64,000 nt of DNA, taken from positions 7,718,129-7,782,128 of the forward strand of contig OV050032.1 of NCBI GenBank assembly GCA_920105625.2. Reading direction: 5' to 3'. Positions 45,720 through 56,480 of the stretch are shown one piece after another. The notes beneath the pieces were generated by a model. The model was not told the DNA's origin. It ran no database searches and saw nothing but the letters and a program-made list of their open reading frames with translations. Positions within the stretch are counted from its first letter, which is position 1. Each line of letters opens with the position of its first letter. Origin of the DNA: Clusia tigrina (Eukaryota; Arthropoda; Insecta; Diptera; Clusiidae). Both the position numbers and the translations under genes were made by a program.

Positions 45720-47511
45720 ATGTTCATTATTTCACGGCTCCGGTGGATGTCGTTCACTGTCTCGTTGCATGATCAGGAGCATTTCCTGTTGGGTTGCACA
45801 ACTCACACGCTCTCAAAGCACACGTCCACGGGAGCCGCGTAGGCAAGCAAATTGTGTACAAAAATGCCAATTCGAATGCACGCATGCAATGTCCGAAATG
45901 CGAGTGTTTTTATTTTGGCAAAAATTAATGAATTTGTATCCCTCTCACTTGATGCTACTCCCGCACCAGCACCCATAGCAGTGTGCCGGGCCATCACTAC
46001 TCCCCACACTGCACGCACAAAGTAGAAGCTAGTGCCGAAAACTGTGTTTCCCCTCTGCTGTGTTCACCGCTCTGCTCCTCTGCGCTCACGCTATCGCACT
46101 CTAATCGAATTAGTGAAATTAATTTTTGATGATATTGAAATTAGTTGGAGTCACACATGGAGAGGTACAACAACAACAACAACAGCAGCCACAACAACCA
46201 CACTGGCACACAAAAGGACACACAAGAACTCAGCATACAATACTTAAAGTTTTTGTTGTTAGTTGTATTGTTGTTGTTGTTGCTGTTGTTGTTCGTGTTG
46301 TGCTGCTCTTGGCATACATAAATTTTGTTTGACAGTCGCAAGCGTCACGTTTGACATTTGTAAGTGGCGGGGTTGGTGGTTGAAGTTTTTAGCCACCAAA
46401 TGTTCAATTATTTTTTTCATTCTTGGTTCCAATCGTCCGGACTTTCTTGTGTTTGGTTGTTGGCCCCTGGTGCTGTGACTTGTCAACATGCTCTGCTCTA
46501 ACTCCCTCCCTCCCTGCCCGTCTTTCTAGCACTCTTCTGTCCCTCTGTCAGTTTTTGGTAGTTTATGCAGCTGTATTATTAATGACTTTTCGACATGTTT
46601 TTCTCGATTTCTTTGGCTTCACTCCTTCGTATAGATTTCTACGTCTCCAGGACTCGTTGGCCATTGTGTGCGTGAAGCAGTTTGGAACATTCCACTTGTA
46701 CACAAATGTGTTTGAGTGTGTGTGTGTGTTCGTGTGTTTGTGTGTGTGAAGAGTGGCCACTTTGTGTGCGCTTGCCTGTGTGTCGAATGCTCCACAAATT
46801 CAAATTGATCGCTGTGGAAATTGAATTACATTTAATTTCATTTAATTTAATCTCATTTCGATTTGATTTATAAAATGCTTTACTCATATTTAAAGCGTTA
46901 TAGTTAGTCCGTGTTGGTGTTTTCATTTTCTCTTTAAGGATTTTATAGATCACACTTTTGCTTTGCATATTTCTAGGCTCCGCGCAAGTTTTGATCTTAA
47001 ATACAAAATGAAGACACAAATCCTAAAATAGAGTATATTCTGAGAAAGAAATTAAAACTAATTTTGAAGGGAGGAAAACACCTCTCGAAATGAGATGGTG
47101 AGATAGCGCAGAAACTCGCTGGATCTATTTTGTTTACTGATTATGTGATGTAAACTGTGTGACTACCTTTGATTCCCGTAGTTCCAGAAGTTCTAATTCG
47201 CATCCCTGCTTTAAACGTGTGAATTGCTGCCATTACAAAAAGTAATTGCTCCGCACAGTGGGGATCCTGAAAATCCGCTTCCCATGACTCAATCTACATC
47301 CTAACCGTAAGCTACCTATTTAGACAAGTAGCTGCGTAGTTGTGAAAGCGCATTATCGTATATTCAAATTCCGAAAGACTAAGCATACTTTTAGGGTGCC
47401 TGATTATTATGCCCTATAGCCACACATCTCTTTTATTATTTTCCTTACTAAAACACTCTCTACGAGTCCCTCTCACCAACACTGTCTGGAATGTAATGTA
47501 TAGGTAAGGTT
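45720..47511. other. Low-repeat island, then unassigned DNA
   Basis: Contains CAA/CAG triplets (46165-46200), TTG triplets (46255-46295) and GT-rich DNA (46715-46750). At 47386 a GCATACTTTTAGGGTGCC word resembles the LTR family start, perhaps a small fragment. No gene called. Confidence 0.4.
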
Positions 47512-47790
47512 AGGTTATCGTGGTAGCCGGTCTACAAACCAACACACTCAGACCACCATGGGTCTATTGTGATACCACCGCGTAACCACGCACCTCAGAT
47601 TTACTCGTCAAACCATTGCGAAGCGCTAATAAAACGCAGGATTTTTTTTGGTCGCGCCAGACACTTCTGTAAGAGAATTAAAAGCGCATTTGCCTAAAGA
47701 GCACGCTCTGCCTCTAGCAAGAGCCGGACACCTACACAAGAGATGTTCTACAGTCTTCTCCTCCTCCTCATCCCCACAACTGTATGCTTT
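47512..47790 (-). mobile_element. 3' end of R1-like LINE (5' truncated)
   Basis: The minus strand reads CGDEEEEKTVEHLLCRCPAL (about 47780-47720) and FNSLTEVSGA (about 47690-47660), then a stop and a 3' UTR with CCCATGGTGGTCTGAGTGTG and TAGACCGGCTACCACG, ending CCTAACCTTACC. It is the same family as 38480-40140 and 26400-26520. Confidence 0.75.
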
Positions 47791-47859
47791 TATCAAACGG
47801 CAGTGAAGTTTATGCTTTTATCCTTACAATTTTTAATCCTTGAAATATTTATCTTTAGG

Positions 47860-48406
47860 TTGTTACACAGTGCCAATTGAAATAGCTGGAATATATACTG
47901 GCACCAAATTGAATTGTCATATTATCAATGTAAGCAAATGTGTTTATATGGCAGGTGGGCGTGTTCTATGCCCAAGCGTCTTGTGTGATTGTCATCTGAT
48001 GCATATTTGTGAAAAATGGGCGTGTCAGTATATACCGCGAACATAAACCAAATGAATTTTGGCTCAAAATTAGATCAATGCATTACCATAGGAGCGAATT
48101 ATATTATTATATAGCATGGATTTTTGGAGAAATTTGAACTACGGAGTCAACAGTTGTATATATGGGAGGTGGGTGAGTCCCTTGTCTATTGATTTCTGTT
48201 AAAAAATCCTGTTTCTGTTTGATTTATGTAAATAAAATCCTGTTTGTGTTAGATTTCTATAAACAAAATCCGGGTTCTGTGTCAAAGTCCACGCAATGTT
48301 TACCCCATATTTCATCAAAAGGCTTGCTAACGGCTTGGAATAATGTGGTCACATGCAGACGAACGGGGAGAATAAAGTGGCGTTGCGACAAAATCTACGT
48401 ACATAT
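47860..48406. repeat. GGGCGTGG-type interspersed repeat
   Basis: The family words appear in order: GGTGGGCGTGTTCTATGCCC (47954), ATGGGCGTGTCAGTATATACC (about 47979), ATATGGGAGGTGGGTGAG (48160) and CTAACGGCTTGGAATAATG (48327). The repeat ends in GTACATAT, where LTR copy C begins. The TTGTCTATTGATTTCTGTTAAAAAATCC region contains a small ATCCTGTTTNTGTTNGATTT tandem (48205-48265). Confidence 0.65.
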
Positions 48407-48468
48407 TGAAACATAAGTGATTGCATACTTTTAGGATGCCTCTATTAAGTCCAGCTACTACGAGAGAA

Positions 48469-48870
48469 AGACCAACCAAAATAGACGAGACGAGACGTAA
48501 CGAGTAAGTTCAAGCATTTGTGAACCAATGTTAATAACCAAAATGGCCGTACGTATTTGATCGAAACTGAACGAAACATTTAGACATGACGTTCTGATCC
48601 ATAAGAACCGAACTGCAAACGTCTGCTACTCGTCACAGCAGCTACTTTGTTGACACGATTGTTATTTAAAAAAAAATGTTTATTGAAATGACGGAGTTTA
48701 TCTACGATTTAATCCCCGCTGTGAGGGATGAGGTCGCAATTTGTGTAAAAAGCCATTCATCGATGCGTTTGATAGCGTCACATTTTGGGTTAAATGTCAA
48801 AATCGACGTAGCGAGTGCAGACGTTAGTCCAATCGCTGTCGTTAAGTCTCATCTATATTGGTTCTACCTA
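48469..48870. mobile_element. MITE-like insertion with terminal inverted repeats
   Basis: The LTR copies B and C agree up to CTACTACGAGAGA and again from GAGGTGT; between them C has about 402 extra bp. Its ends are imperfect inverted repeats: AGACCAACCAAAATAGACGA on the left and, read from the right, AGAACCAATATAGATGAGAC. Both continue to TAACGA. There is no transposase. The target duplication is at most 2-3 bp and not certain. The superfamily is not recognised. Confidence 0.65.
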
Positions 48871-48947
48871 GAGGTGTATATAAGTCAAGACACAATCTAT
48901 CCGAAAAAAAGCTTACTCCAGAACCCGCTTTCGAAGTGTAGATAAAA

Positions 48948-49029
48948 TTCGAGAATGTTCTCGAACTTCTACCGAAGTGTAGGGAATGTTCTAGAATGTT
49001 CTACTTCAACCATAAGAGAGGTATATAAG
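48948..49029 (+). promoter_or_regulatory. Heat-shock elements plus TATA box of LTR C
   Basis: TTCgaGAAtgTTCtcGAA (48948-48965) and GAAtgTTCtaGAAtgTTC (48984-49001), then TATATAAG (49022-49029). Spacing and sequence are the same as module 2 of copy B. Confidence 0.75.
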
Positions 49030-49334
49030 CCACCACACAATTGAAGTAAAGTGCAGCTGAATAGCAACCGTAACAGTGTGTATATCGTGCATTTCACTTG
49101 TAGCAGTTACAGAGAAGAAGTGATAAAGTGATCAAATGAATTATTGAATAAAGTGTAAATTCTAATAAAGTAAACTTTAAGCCTAACATTAAGTGTGAAA
49201 ATTGCCATAATTAAATCAAGTTCATTATTTTTAATTTAACCAGCGATTGTTTGATTACTACACAATCCAGTGGTACGAATCCGAGTATTGAGAGTTGGAA
49301 TAAATTGTCAGGAGGGCAATTTCGTAACAATATA

Positions 49335-50267
49335 TGAAGGGTTTTTCAAAAGAAACGCTACAAAAGTAAATCGAAAATGACAGCAAACGACGCCATATTT
49401 TTTCCCGCTCTTTTGGCATTTCTCTTCAATAAGGTTTGCCATTTCATAATACAAAGATATACGAGCCAACAACGTGTCGAAATTATTAAAATTTACTACC
49501 GAAATTCGGAGTCAGTCGCCTCAACTTTAAGAGCGCTACGTCCAATTTATGATGAGGCTCATTTCTGGCTGAATGGCTTCGTCAATAAGCAAAATATGCG
49601 TTATTGGTTAGACAGCAATCCACACGTACTCCATGAGTCATCATTGCATCCCGAAAAAATTACGGTTTGGTGCGGTTTACGGGCCGGCGGCGTCATTGGG
49701 CCGTACTTCTTCCGTGATGATCAAGACCGGCACATTACTGTGAATGCGAATCGCTACCGTTCAATGATAACCGAATATTTTTGGCCCCAATTGATTAATA
49801 TGGACTTGGAGGACATGTGGTTCCAACAGGACGGCGCCACAAGCCACACAGCGAATGCCACAATCAATTTACTGCAAACCAAGTTTGGTGAACGTGTTAT
49901 CTCACGAAATGGCCCAGTCGATTGGCCGCCTCGGTCGTGCGATTTGACGCCGTTAGATTATTTCCTGTGGGGCTACGTCAAGTCTATGGTCTATGCCAAC
50001 AAGCCAGTGACGATTGATGAACTTCGTACGAATATCGAACGTGAAATTGCAGCAGTATTGGCCGATTCATGCTTGAAAACCGTTGAAAATTGGGTTCAGC
50101 GTCTGGACTTCTGCAAGCGTGCCCGTGGTGGCCATTCAAAAGAAATCGAGTTCCATACATAATGGCATCGAACGTACTTTCACAGTAATAAAGAATTTCA
50201 ATGATATCTAAAACCGGTTTTGTTTTATTTAAAAAAACTTTTGTAGCGCTCTTATTGAAAAGCCCGG
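49335..50267 (+). mobile_element. DD41D (rosa-type) mariner, internally deleted
   Basis: A 933-bp element flanked by TA (49333-49334 and 50268-50269). Terminal inverted repeats are GGGTTTTTCAAAAGAAACGC plus TACAAAAGT on the left and GGGCTTTTCAATAAGAGCGC plus TACAAAAGT from the right (24 of 29 positions agree). It sits within the ATAT right next to LTR copy C, so it came after that LTR. AATAAAG (about 50188) is a likely polyadenylation signal. Full-length mariners are about 1.3 kb; the missing part lies inside the transposase. Confidence 0.85.
49377..50162 (+). CDS. Mariner transposase (DD41D), in-frame deletion of N-terminal half
   Basis: An open frame of 261 codons; mariner transposases usually have about 340-350. 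Catalytic residues are kept: Asp in YDEAHFWLNG (residue 59), Asp in WFQQDGATSHTA, and Asp in CDLTPLDYFLWG. There are 41 residues between the second and third Asp, the DD41D signature of the rosa group. The C-terminal WVQRLDFCKRARGGH is intact. The start of the first helix-turn-helix is present (SQQRVEIIKIYYRNSESVAS), but at LRPIY it jumps straight to DEAHF. The rest of the DNA-binding region and the linker are therefore deleted, without breaking the frame. It could be a binding-deficient protein if made, or simply a relic. The ATG at 49377 is about 42 bp inside the left end, as usual in mariners. Confidence 0.85.
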   Translation: MTANDAIFFPALLAFLFNKVCHFIIQRYTSQQRVEIIKIYYRNSESVASTLRALRPIYDEAHFWLNGFVNKQNMRYWLDSNPHVLHESSLHPEKITVWCGLRAGGVIGPYFFRDDQDRHITVNANRYRSMITEYFWPQLINMDLEDMWFQQDGATSHTANATINLLQTKFGERVISRNGPVDWPPRSCDLTPLDYFLWGYVKSMVYANKPVTIDELRTNIEREIAAVLADSCLKTVENWVQRLDFCKRARGGHSKEIEFHT

Positions 50268-50269
50268 TA

Positions 50270-53200
50270 CAACTTACTACACCTCCCTTTGAGCATTTGA
50301 AGCCCTGCTCAACTGCACACATTCAATATACTCCTTCCGCCTTTTTCTAGGGTTTAGGGTATAAAAATGGAAATTCCATTCCAATCATGTATTCAAATCC
50401 TGGAGAAGCTTATTAGCTGCCAGATTTACTGTCACCTCTCTATGAAAAAGCGGCTGAGAGGTTTTATTCCACTGTGGTGCTATTGGCACTCACAAAGGAT
50501 TACTAAATAGAGCAATGAAGTCTGCATTGTCCGCTCTCTGGATCTCTAAAAAGTTGTCGATACCTTTAATCATCATGATATTCTTATGAATAATCCGAAA
50601 ACAGCTTGGTTTCCCTCCAACACAGGTAAACTCATTTCACCTTTCCCCCTTTCTGAATATATTCCGTTTATTCGTACCAGCAAAAGTGTATTGATGGTGT
50701 TCCCATATGCCGTCAATCCGCACAATCCTCCAAATCCGTCAATATACTAAACATATATTTGAGAAGAGTGACGACGTGATAAGAAAATTAGGGAACATTG
50801 CTTTACCCATCTCAGAGAGTTCCAGTCAAGAGATATTCAGGAATTGGAAATATGTGAAAAGGTCCTTGTTCTCATATATCCTTTTGGGTCTCTCAATCAC
50901 ACTATTTCATTGTTAGAATCAGTTGAGTGCGAGGGAGGGTTGCCGTATATAAATGAGCATACCGTGAACTTTCCTAGTTGCTCAAGATTGGTCGACAGTG
51001 ACCCGGAAAATTCTGACTGAATCCCTACACCCGTGTTGATGGGGCAACCTTCCATTTGAATTGCCTCCGATTAGGTCAGTGGATGGGACTTACTTTTGGC
51101 GGGGTCTCATTGCAGCTCTTTTAACACAGATAGTCTACGTCGGAAACGAAGCTGCCGACCAACTTTAAAGGGACAAATACATTATTGCGAAAATTCCGCA
51201 CTATTCCATTTACTGCTGGCACGGCTTTGTTGGCAACTGCATAAAGAGCTCAGAAGTGCTGTCAAATGCAATCACTTACTTAGGTGGAATGAGACTGGGA
51301 TATAAATATACAATTCCATTTATTGCAAATTGAAAAGGCATTCATTAATTGCAAATATTTGCGGTCAGATTTTTCTGCCTTCTCTTCTCTCTTGGCTTGT
51401 GCTTCTCCGTCAATATTTGCCACAGATTGTGGTAAAATATTCCGTACATTGTACGGAAACTGGCACGATGACACAGGCGCCATTTAGGACGCTGAAGTGT
51501 CAAAAAAGTGCAGCGAAAATATTCGCCGTATTTTGCGATTTTGCGATTTTGACGCATTTGACGGGTGAAAGCTCCGCGGAATGCGCGTGCGGCGGCAAGC
51601 GGAGGCGTTGAAGAGCAACTTGCCAGCGGCAGCAATGCAAATTTAACGCCTGCTAAAATCAGTTAAAACCATGTTGGTATTTTCGAAATTCTACGCTCAT
51701 TTAGAATTTGCGAATTTGCGCTTGTGGCGGAGATAAAAGAGCAACGGCGGCAGCGTCGCGACGTCGATAGCATCAGAAAGCGAGGAAGCTGTCAAAAATT
51801 GTGGCAGCAGCAGAAGTGACGCTACGCCAGGCTGATGGCGCGATATTGAAATTTCCGCAGCTAATAAATTAATTAGAATTGATGGAGCGTCATTGAAAGT
51901 GCACGCGTAGTATGTGCGCTGAAAGCACTCAGCAGCGGCGTGTCTGTGGGCGTGGGTGTATGTCGGTGTGCGCGTGAAAGTAGACGCAGCTCACTTGCGT
52001 CGGTCAGCAGTGCAATGTTATCCTAAAATGTGACGGGGCCCCGGGAGGGACGCGGCTGCTCTTTGCCTTCAAGATACTCGTGTTAAAAAATAGTTCTACG
52101 AAATTCCGAAAAACGGTTCTTGTTGCGGCGTTGTGGCAAATTGTGTCTAAATAGTTTTGACTGCGGGAGGGCCTCACCAAGCCGCTGGGCACTGGGGGTG
52201 AGTGGCCCTGTTCCGTGCTGCTCTTGTGCACCGTGAACAGCACGGTCACGACAGGGTCGCTGGATTAGGTATCTTAACAAAGTCATTATCCTGTTTCATG
52301 TTGTCGCCTGCAATTTGTGTACATTTTACACACATAAAGGCGTATTTGCTCGGGGCTGAATGAACGCGCTGCTGTCACAGTAAATGCTGTATTGCTGCTG
52401 CCTTTACTGGGAATGCAAAACTATACGAAAATACTTCAAACTCTCGCACACACACAACCATACACTAACCCACACACCCATGCACCCACCTACATACCCA
52501 CTCACCCACAACTTACTAAATTTTGCGGAATAATTTGGTTTCCGTTGTACTGCACTGCTCTGCACGGAGCCCCCGCTCGACACGCTGTGGGCCGTGGGTG
52601 CTGGGCTGTTCGGTGTGTGCTGGAAACGCGGGGACTCCGTGCAATGAGCGCCGGAAGGAAATTACTTGCAATCGACGTTGACATTTCACTCATTGTGCGC
52701 TTTGATAAATTTCCACTCATTACGTTTATGCCGCAAATGTCTTTGCAATTGTTACTTTTATGTCCCTAAAATGGATAACATATCGCTCTGGTAATGAGCG
52801 CTGTTTCGGTGCTGTTTCCACTTCCACTTCCATTTCCAACCGCTGTCGCTCCGCTGGTGTTCGCATGTTTTGCCGGCGTAAATTAATTGCAGAGTTTAAG
52901 TCCTCTTTGCGTGGCGCTTCCATGATGGCAATTGTGAAGAACGCCAGGGTTCCTCCGTCTTGACTGCTTGTTTGGCCTATGCGCGTGCAAGGGTAACGTT
53001 ACTTGTGTCTAGATTAATCAGCCTGATTAACTGCACGCAGTTCGCTTACGCTTATTCATTATGCAATTACTTTAAATGATTCTCGTTAGTGATATTTCCG
53101 ATGTGTGGGCCAAGCTGCTCTCTCTCTCATATGATTTTGGTGTTGCTTTTGCTGTTCCTGTCTTTGCTGCCTTTTGTAGACTTGTACCCCAAATGGAACG

Positions 53201-53739
53201 ATATGCGTATCTGGTTTTCTTTCATCTGGTAGGGATAGTCTCTAAAATTGTTCTATAGTTGTTTAGAAATAGGGCAACTGAATGGGGTCTAACATAAATA
53301 TAGAATCTTGAGGAATATACATGAATCTGTCATCAGTGACAGTCTGCAAATCATAAATACACCAATAAAAGTATACTTTCAAAAGTCGTAGTTGCTTATT
53401 GAAGATTCATGCGTGCTTCAACTTTGTTGGGACACTGGAAACAAGCTTCATAATAACCGCAGAGGAATGTATTCGTTCCTACGCCAATGTAACCGAGAGA
53501 AAGTCTTTGCAGTTTTCACGACTATTTTTTTGATGAGACACCCCAAAACGAAGTGAATGAATGGAGCGCCTGTGACTGAACTCAAAAGATGAACATTTCT
53601 TACATGTTTCTCTTGCATCCATTTCACTTGATTGGAATATTTATATTTAAAGGCATCATTCACTTCGCCGTAGTCTTCAGTAGAACACCGGGCTGCAACC
53701 CTGATGCAATGTGAGAAGTCACCGTTACTCGACATCACT
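50270..53739. other. Unassigned DNA, then island
   Basis: 50.3-51.0 kb shows no motif. 51.0-53.3 kb is low-repeat and GC-richer, with CA-rich DNA near 52447-52510. Minus frames at 52004-52286 (81 and 67 codons) are open in GC-rich DNA but have no domain or clear splice sites. A 96-codon minus frame at 53738-53448 is also unrecognised. Confidence 0.35.
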
Positions 53740-53970
53740 CTCTCTAGGTATCCTAGGCCAGTGAACAGGTAGCTTCACAGAAGCTGTAGCTGCATCAGTG
53801 CAAGAGTTTTGGGCACTCATATAGTAGTTTTCTGTCATCTCCTTCCTTTCATAAACGCGAGATTGGAAACCCATCTTCCTGCGAGTTGTCTGATCAAACA
53901 GTGTCCGGTAATTTCTGTGCTCTGCCTTTCAAGTTATAGAATCTCTTAGATAAAGGTACACTTCAAGCCA
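53740..53970 (-). mobile_element. Possible LINE C-terminal remnant
   Basis: With frameshifts the minus strand gives a TLFDQTTRRKMGF region and an EGDDRKLLYECPKLL phrase (about 53850-53800), weakly resembling the TGH...EEET..LLCECPAL end of the R1-like LINEs. This is a low-certainty call. Confidence 0.3.
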
Positions 53971-54169
53971 AATCTGTTTGGTTATTTCACAACTGGTTTC
54001 AACATCTATTTTCTTGATGTTTCGAGGAATTAGTTTTCATTTTAGCTTCCGAGGTTATTAGAAACCAACACGTTCTTGCCAAGGCCACCATTTAGTTATG
54101 TGTACAAGCCGCGATCCATTCCAGATTTCTTCTTAACAAAATTGTACACACATACTCATATGGCACACA

Positions 54170-54420
54170 CTCATAGGGCTTAGTATTAGCTGCCACGCCC
54201 CCATCTGTAGATAAATTTACACTATAATCCTACAAATATACTATAAACTGGAATTGTTAGTATCAAAAGGTAGTAAGTGTGGCCAATCGTTTATCTCGAA
54301 CTAAGTCTGATTTCATGGGGGTGGTTTGTTGCTTTCTCTTAGAGTTTAGGAGGTATCTCGTAGTCTGGTCATCTGAATGCCTTTACGCCAATTGAGGTTT
54401 ACTCGTTAAGTGTTATTTGA
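54170..54420. repeat. Possible GGGCGTGG-type repeat relic
   Basis: GCTGCCACGCCCCCATCTG (about 54190) and GTAGTAAGTGTGGCCAATCG (54270) resemble words of the family. Too degraded to place boundaries. Confidence 0.3.
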
Positions 54421-54589
54421 TTAAAAATGTGACGTGTTTCAGTATCTTATGCAGATTCTGACGCCATTAAATGATCCAAGTAATGGTTGTGAGATCCCAA
54501 ACTCATAAATTTTTGAAAGAGATCCTTTCACACAAACATGTCAGTTGTTAGTGATCAGATTAACCTTTGCTTTCGTGGTTGTGTAGGTT

Positions 54590-55400
54590 TGAAAACAAAT
54601 GGAAAGGATATTTCACTAAGCCGCCGAGCGTCTAAGATGCGGTCACTACAGCAGAAATGATTAAACAAATCTACGGTATGGTTATGAAGAGCCGAAGAGG
54701 GCGAGATCTCTCAGACTGTGCCGACTGTGCAGATCAGATTAAGAAAGATCAATTGAATGATGACAGCCATAAACACATACATCTGACAAAAGTATGATTG
54801 GTTAGATCAAGGCTTTATAACAGTGAATGAAGCATGGTACACAGGATAACGAATCGACGAAACAGTGCACTTTTCTTACCGAATCAGCGCCGAAGAAGAC
54901 CAATGCGGACTTATCGGCCAGCCAGATCCTCACCACAATTTATTGGTATGCAACGATGACCTTGCGAAGGCACACGTGATTTTACCAACTTTTCACATCC
55001 CTTCAACGACGTTCCTCAGTTTGCAAAGAAAAAAATGTATTCCATTAAGACAACGTACGGCTGAACATGGAAGCCTTTCTTCTTGGCAAAATTCAAAGAC
55101 ATAGGATGCGAGTCGAATCCCTATCCTCGACATTCTCCATATATAGTCTATTTGTCTACGAGTATTTCCTCTTTTGAACTTGAAGGAATACCAAGCAGCA
55201 TTCGAAAAGATTTGAATCAAACGATGAGGTCCACATTAAAACCAAGGCGGAAAAAATCGTGCTACTCAGAAGGGACTGAAAAACTGGAAAAAGAAATTTC
55301 GCAACAAAAGGTAGAACTTGGTTTAATTTTGACCATACTTGTGAGTGTCTCATATCTCCTTTTGTCGTATATGAATTATGAAGGCGTGATCAACTTTCGT
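54590..55400 (+). pseudogene. Probable degraded mariner-like transposase
   Basis: Frameshifted pieces follow the order expected for a mariner: a basic N-terminal segment, FITVNEAWYTG (compare xDExW around the first Asp), a central part, then GCESNPYPRHSPYIVYLSTS (about 55105-55165), comparable to the GWxxLPHPPYSPDxxPSD region with both acidic residues lost. Many stops. No clear inverted repeats. Another old element cannot be excluded. Confidence 0.35.
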
Positions 55401-55550
55401 TTCTAACTATTGCTCGATGCGATACTTTTCTGGGGTCTGAAATGCTGGGAATTTTTATATGATCTACCAAAATGTTTGCTTAAATTATCTTTTTTTGAAG
55501 TGATTCCCTTTCATGAGATAACCCGTCATTCTGTGAGGTTCTGCATTAGC

Positions 55551-55706
55551 ACTGAGCGATACGCTTTAAAATCTGGAGCGATACTTTTTAAAACCTGGAG
55601 CGATACTTTTTAAAACCTGGAGCGATAAGTTTTAAAACCAGGAGCGATACTTTTTAAAACCAGGAGCGATACTTTTTAAAACCAGAAGCGATACTTTTTA
55701 AAACCC
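55551..55706. repeat. 22-bp tandem array (about 7 copies)
   Basis: Units of GAGCGATACTTTTTAAAACC plus (T/A)G. The first is diverged, and the third or fourth carries GATAAGTTTTAAAACC. Two sequence forms (CCTGG then CCAGG) occupy the left and right halves. Confidence 0.9.
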
Positions 55707-56480
55707 AGGCAAGACCAGGATAAAGTGGCGCTGCGTAAGATTATGGAGATTATTAAGCTTTTGAGGCATCTTGAAATTTTCTTTAAGGGAGAAATCAATG
55801 TTGAAGATTAACAGGGAATATCTAGAGACAGTGACGGAGAACGCTATGTGATGCTAAACCACTGCAAATCTTTATCGGGGTACAATAAATTTTGGACTTG
55901 TATAGAGTCTGTTCAGCAGAGCTATCAAGGCTGTCCAGTGGCATTGTACGAGACGATTTGAAGATAAGTCTAATGCTTGGCTATTATGGACTGTATTATA
56001 GACTTCTGTAGAAGCGGCGCTTAGCGGTATGATTCAGAGTCCTATGGAGGCTGTCAGAGGCCATCAGTACCTCTATCAAAGACTCTGCAATACCTCACAT
56101 ACGGAGCTCAATGGTAAACTATCGTACGCATCTCAGTGTTGGGAGGATGAATGCGTAGCAAATCGGGGCTTACTGTTCACGGATACAGAGAGGAACTCTT
56201 TATATGTACGCACTTTGCGGCAGCCTTCAAATAATGTTTAAACAGACGTGTGCTCGGAAGTTGGCCACGCTAAGAGAGACATTTTCTTTCTGCTGATGAC
56301 GTCACCTATTTACACAGGCCCATTGAAGCTACAAAACAAACTCCAAAAGAGCAATTACAGCAGATCGACGGATGCTCCCTTCGACTCATAACATGGAACT
56401 ATGGTACTTGGTGAAGGGCAATAACCGCAGTTTCTGCCTGACTCAAGAAATTTCTTGACTAACTCGGCCAGTACCGAAAT
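55707..56480. other. Unassigned DNA with a possible RT trace
   Basis: A + frame near 56281-56330 reads HFLSADDVTYLHRPIEA, which could be an xADD box of a LINE RT, but no neighbouring RT motif supports it. No feature called beyond this. Confidence 0.3.

Larger units (their letters stand above)
48407..49329 (+). mobile_element. LTR copy C, solo LTR with inserted MITE
   Basis: Flanked by ATAT on both sides (48403-48406 and 49330-49333), a likely 4-bp target duplication and typical of Gypsy-group elements that prefer ATAT. It starts TGAAACATAAGTGATTGC and ends TTCGTAACA. Without the 402-bp insert (48469-48870) it is about 520 bp. It carries the HSE-TATA promoter, AATAAAG-like polyadenylation words (49147-49175) and no adjoining gag/pol, so it is a solo LTR. 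Left of it is the tail of the GGGCGTGG repeat, which was evidently its target. Confidence 0.8.

Noticed and set aside
52004..52286. Possible minus-strand exon in GC-rich DNA
   Set aside because: Two frames overlap, there is no clear donor or acceptor and no domain. Worth only a transcript check.
56281..56330. xADD box (SADDVTYL) as evidence of a LINE RT
   Set aside because: No RT motif lies up- or downstream in any frame, so this short match is left as unassigned.
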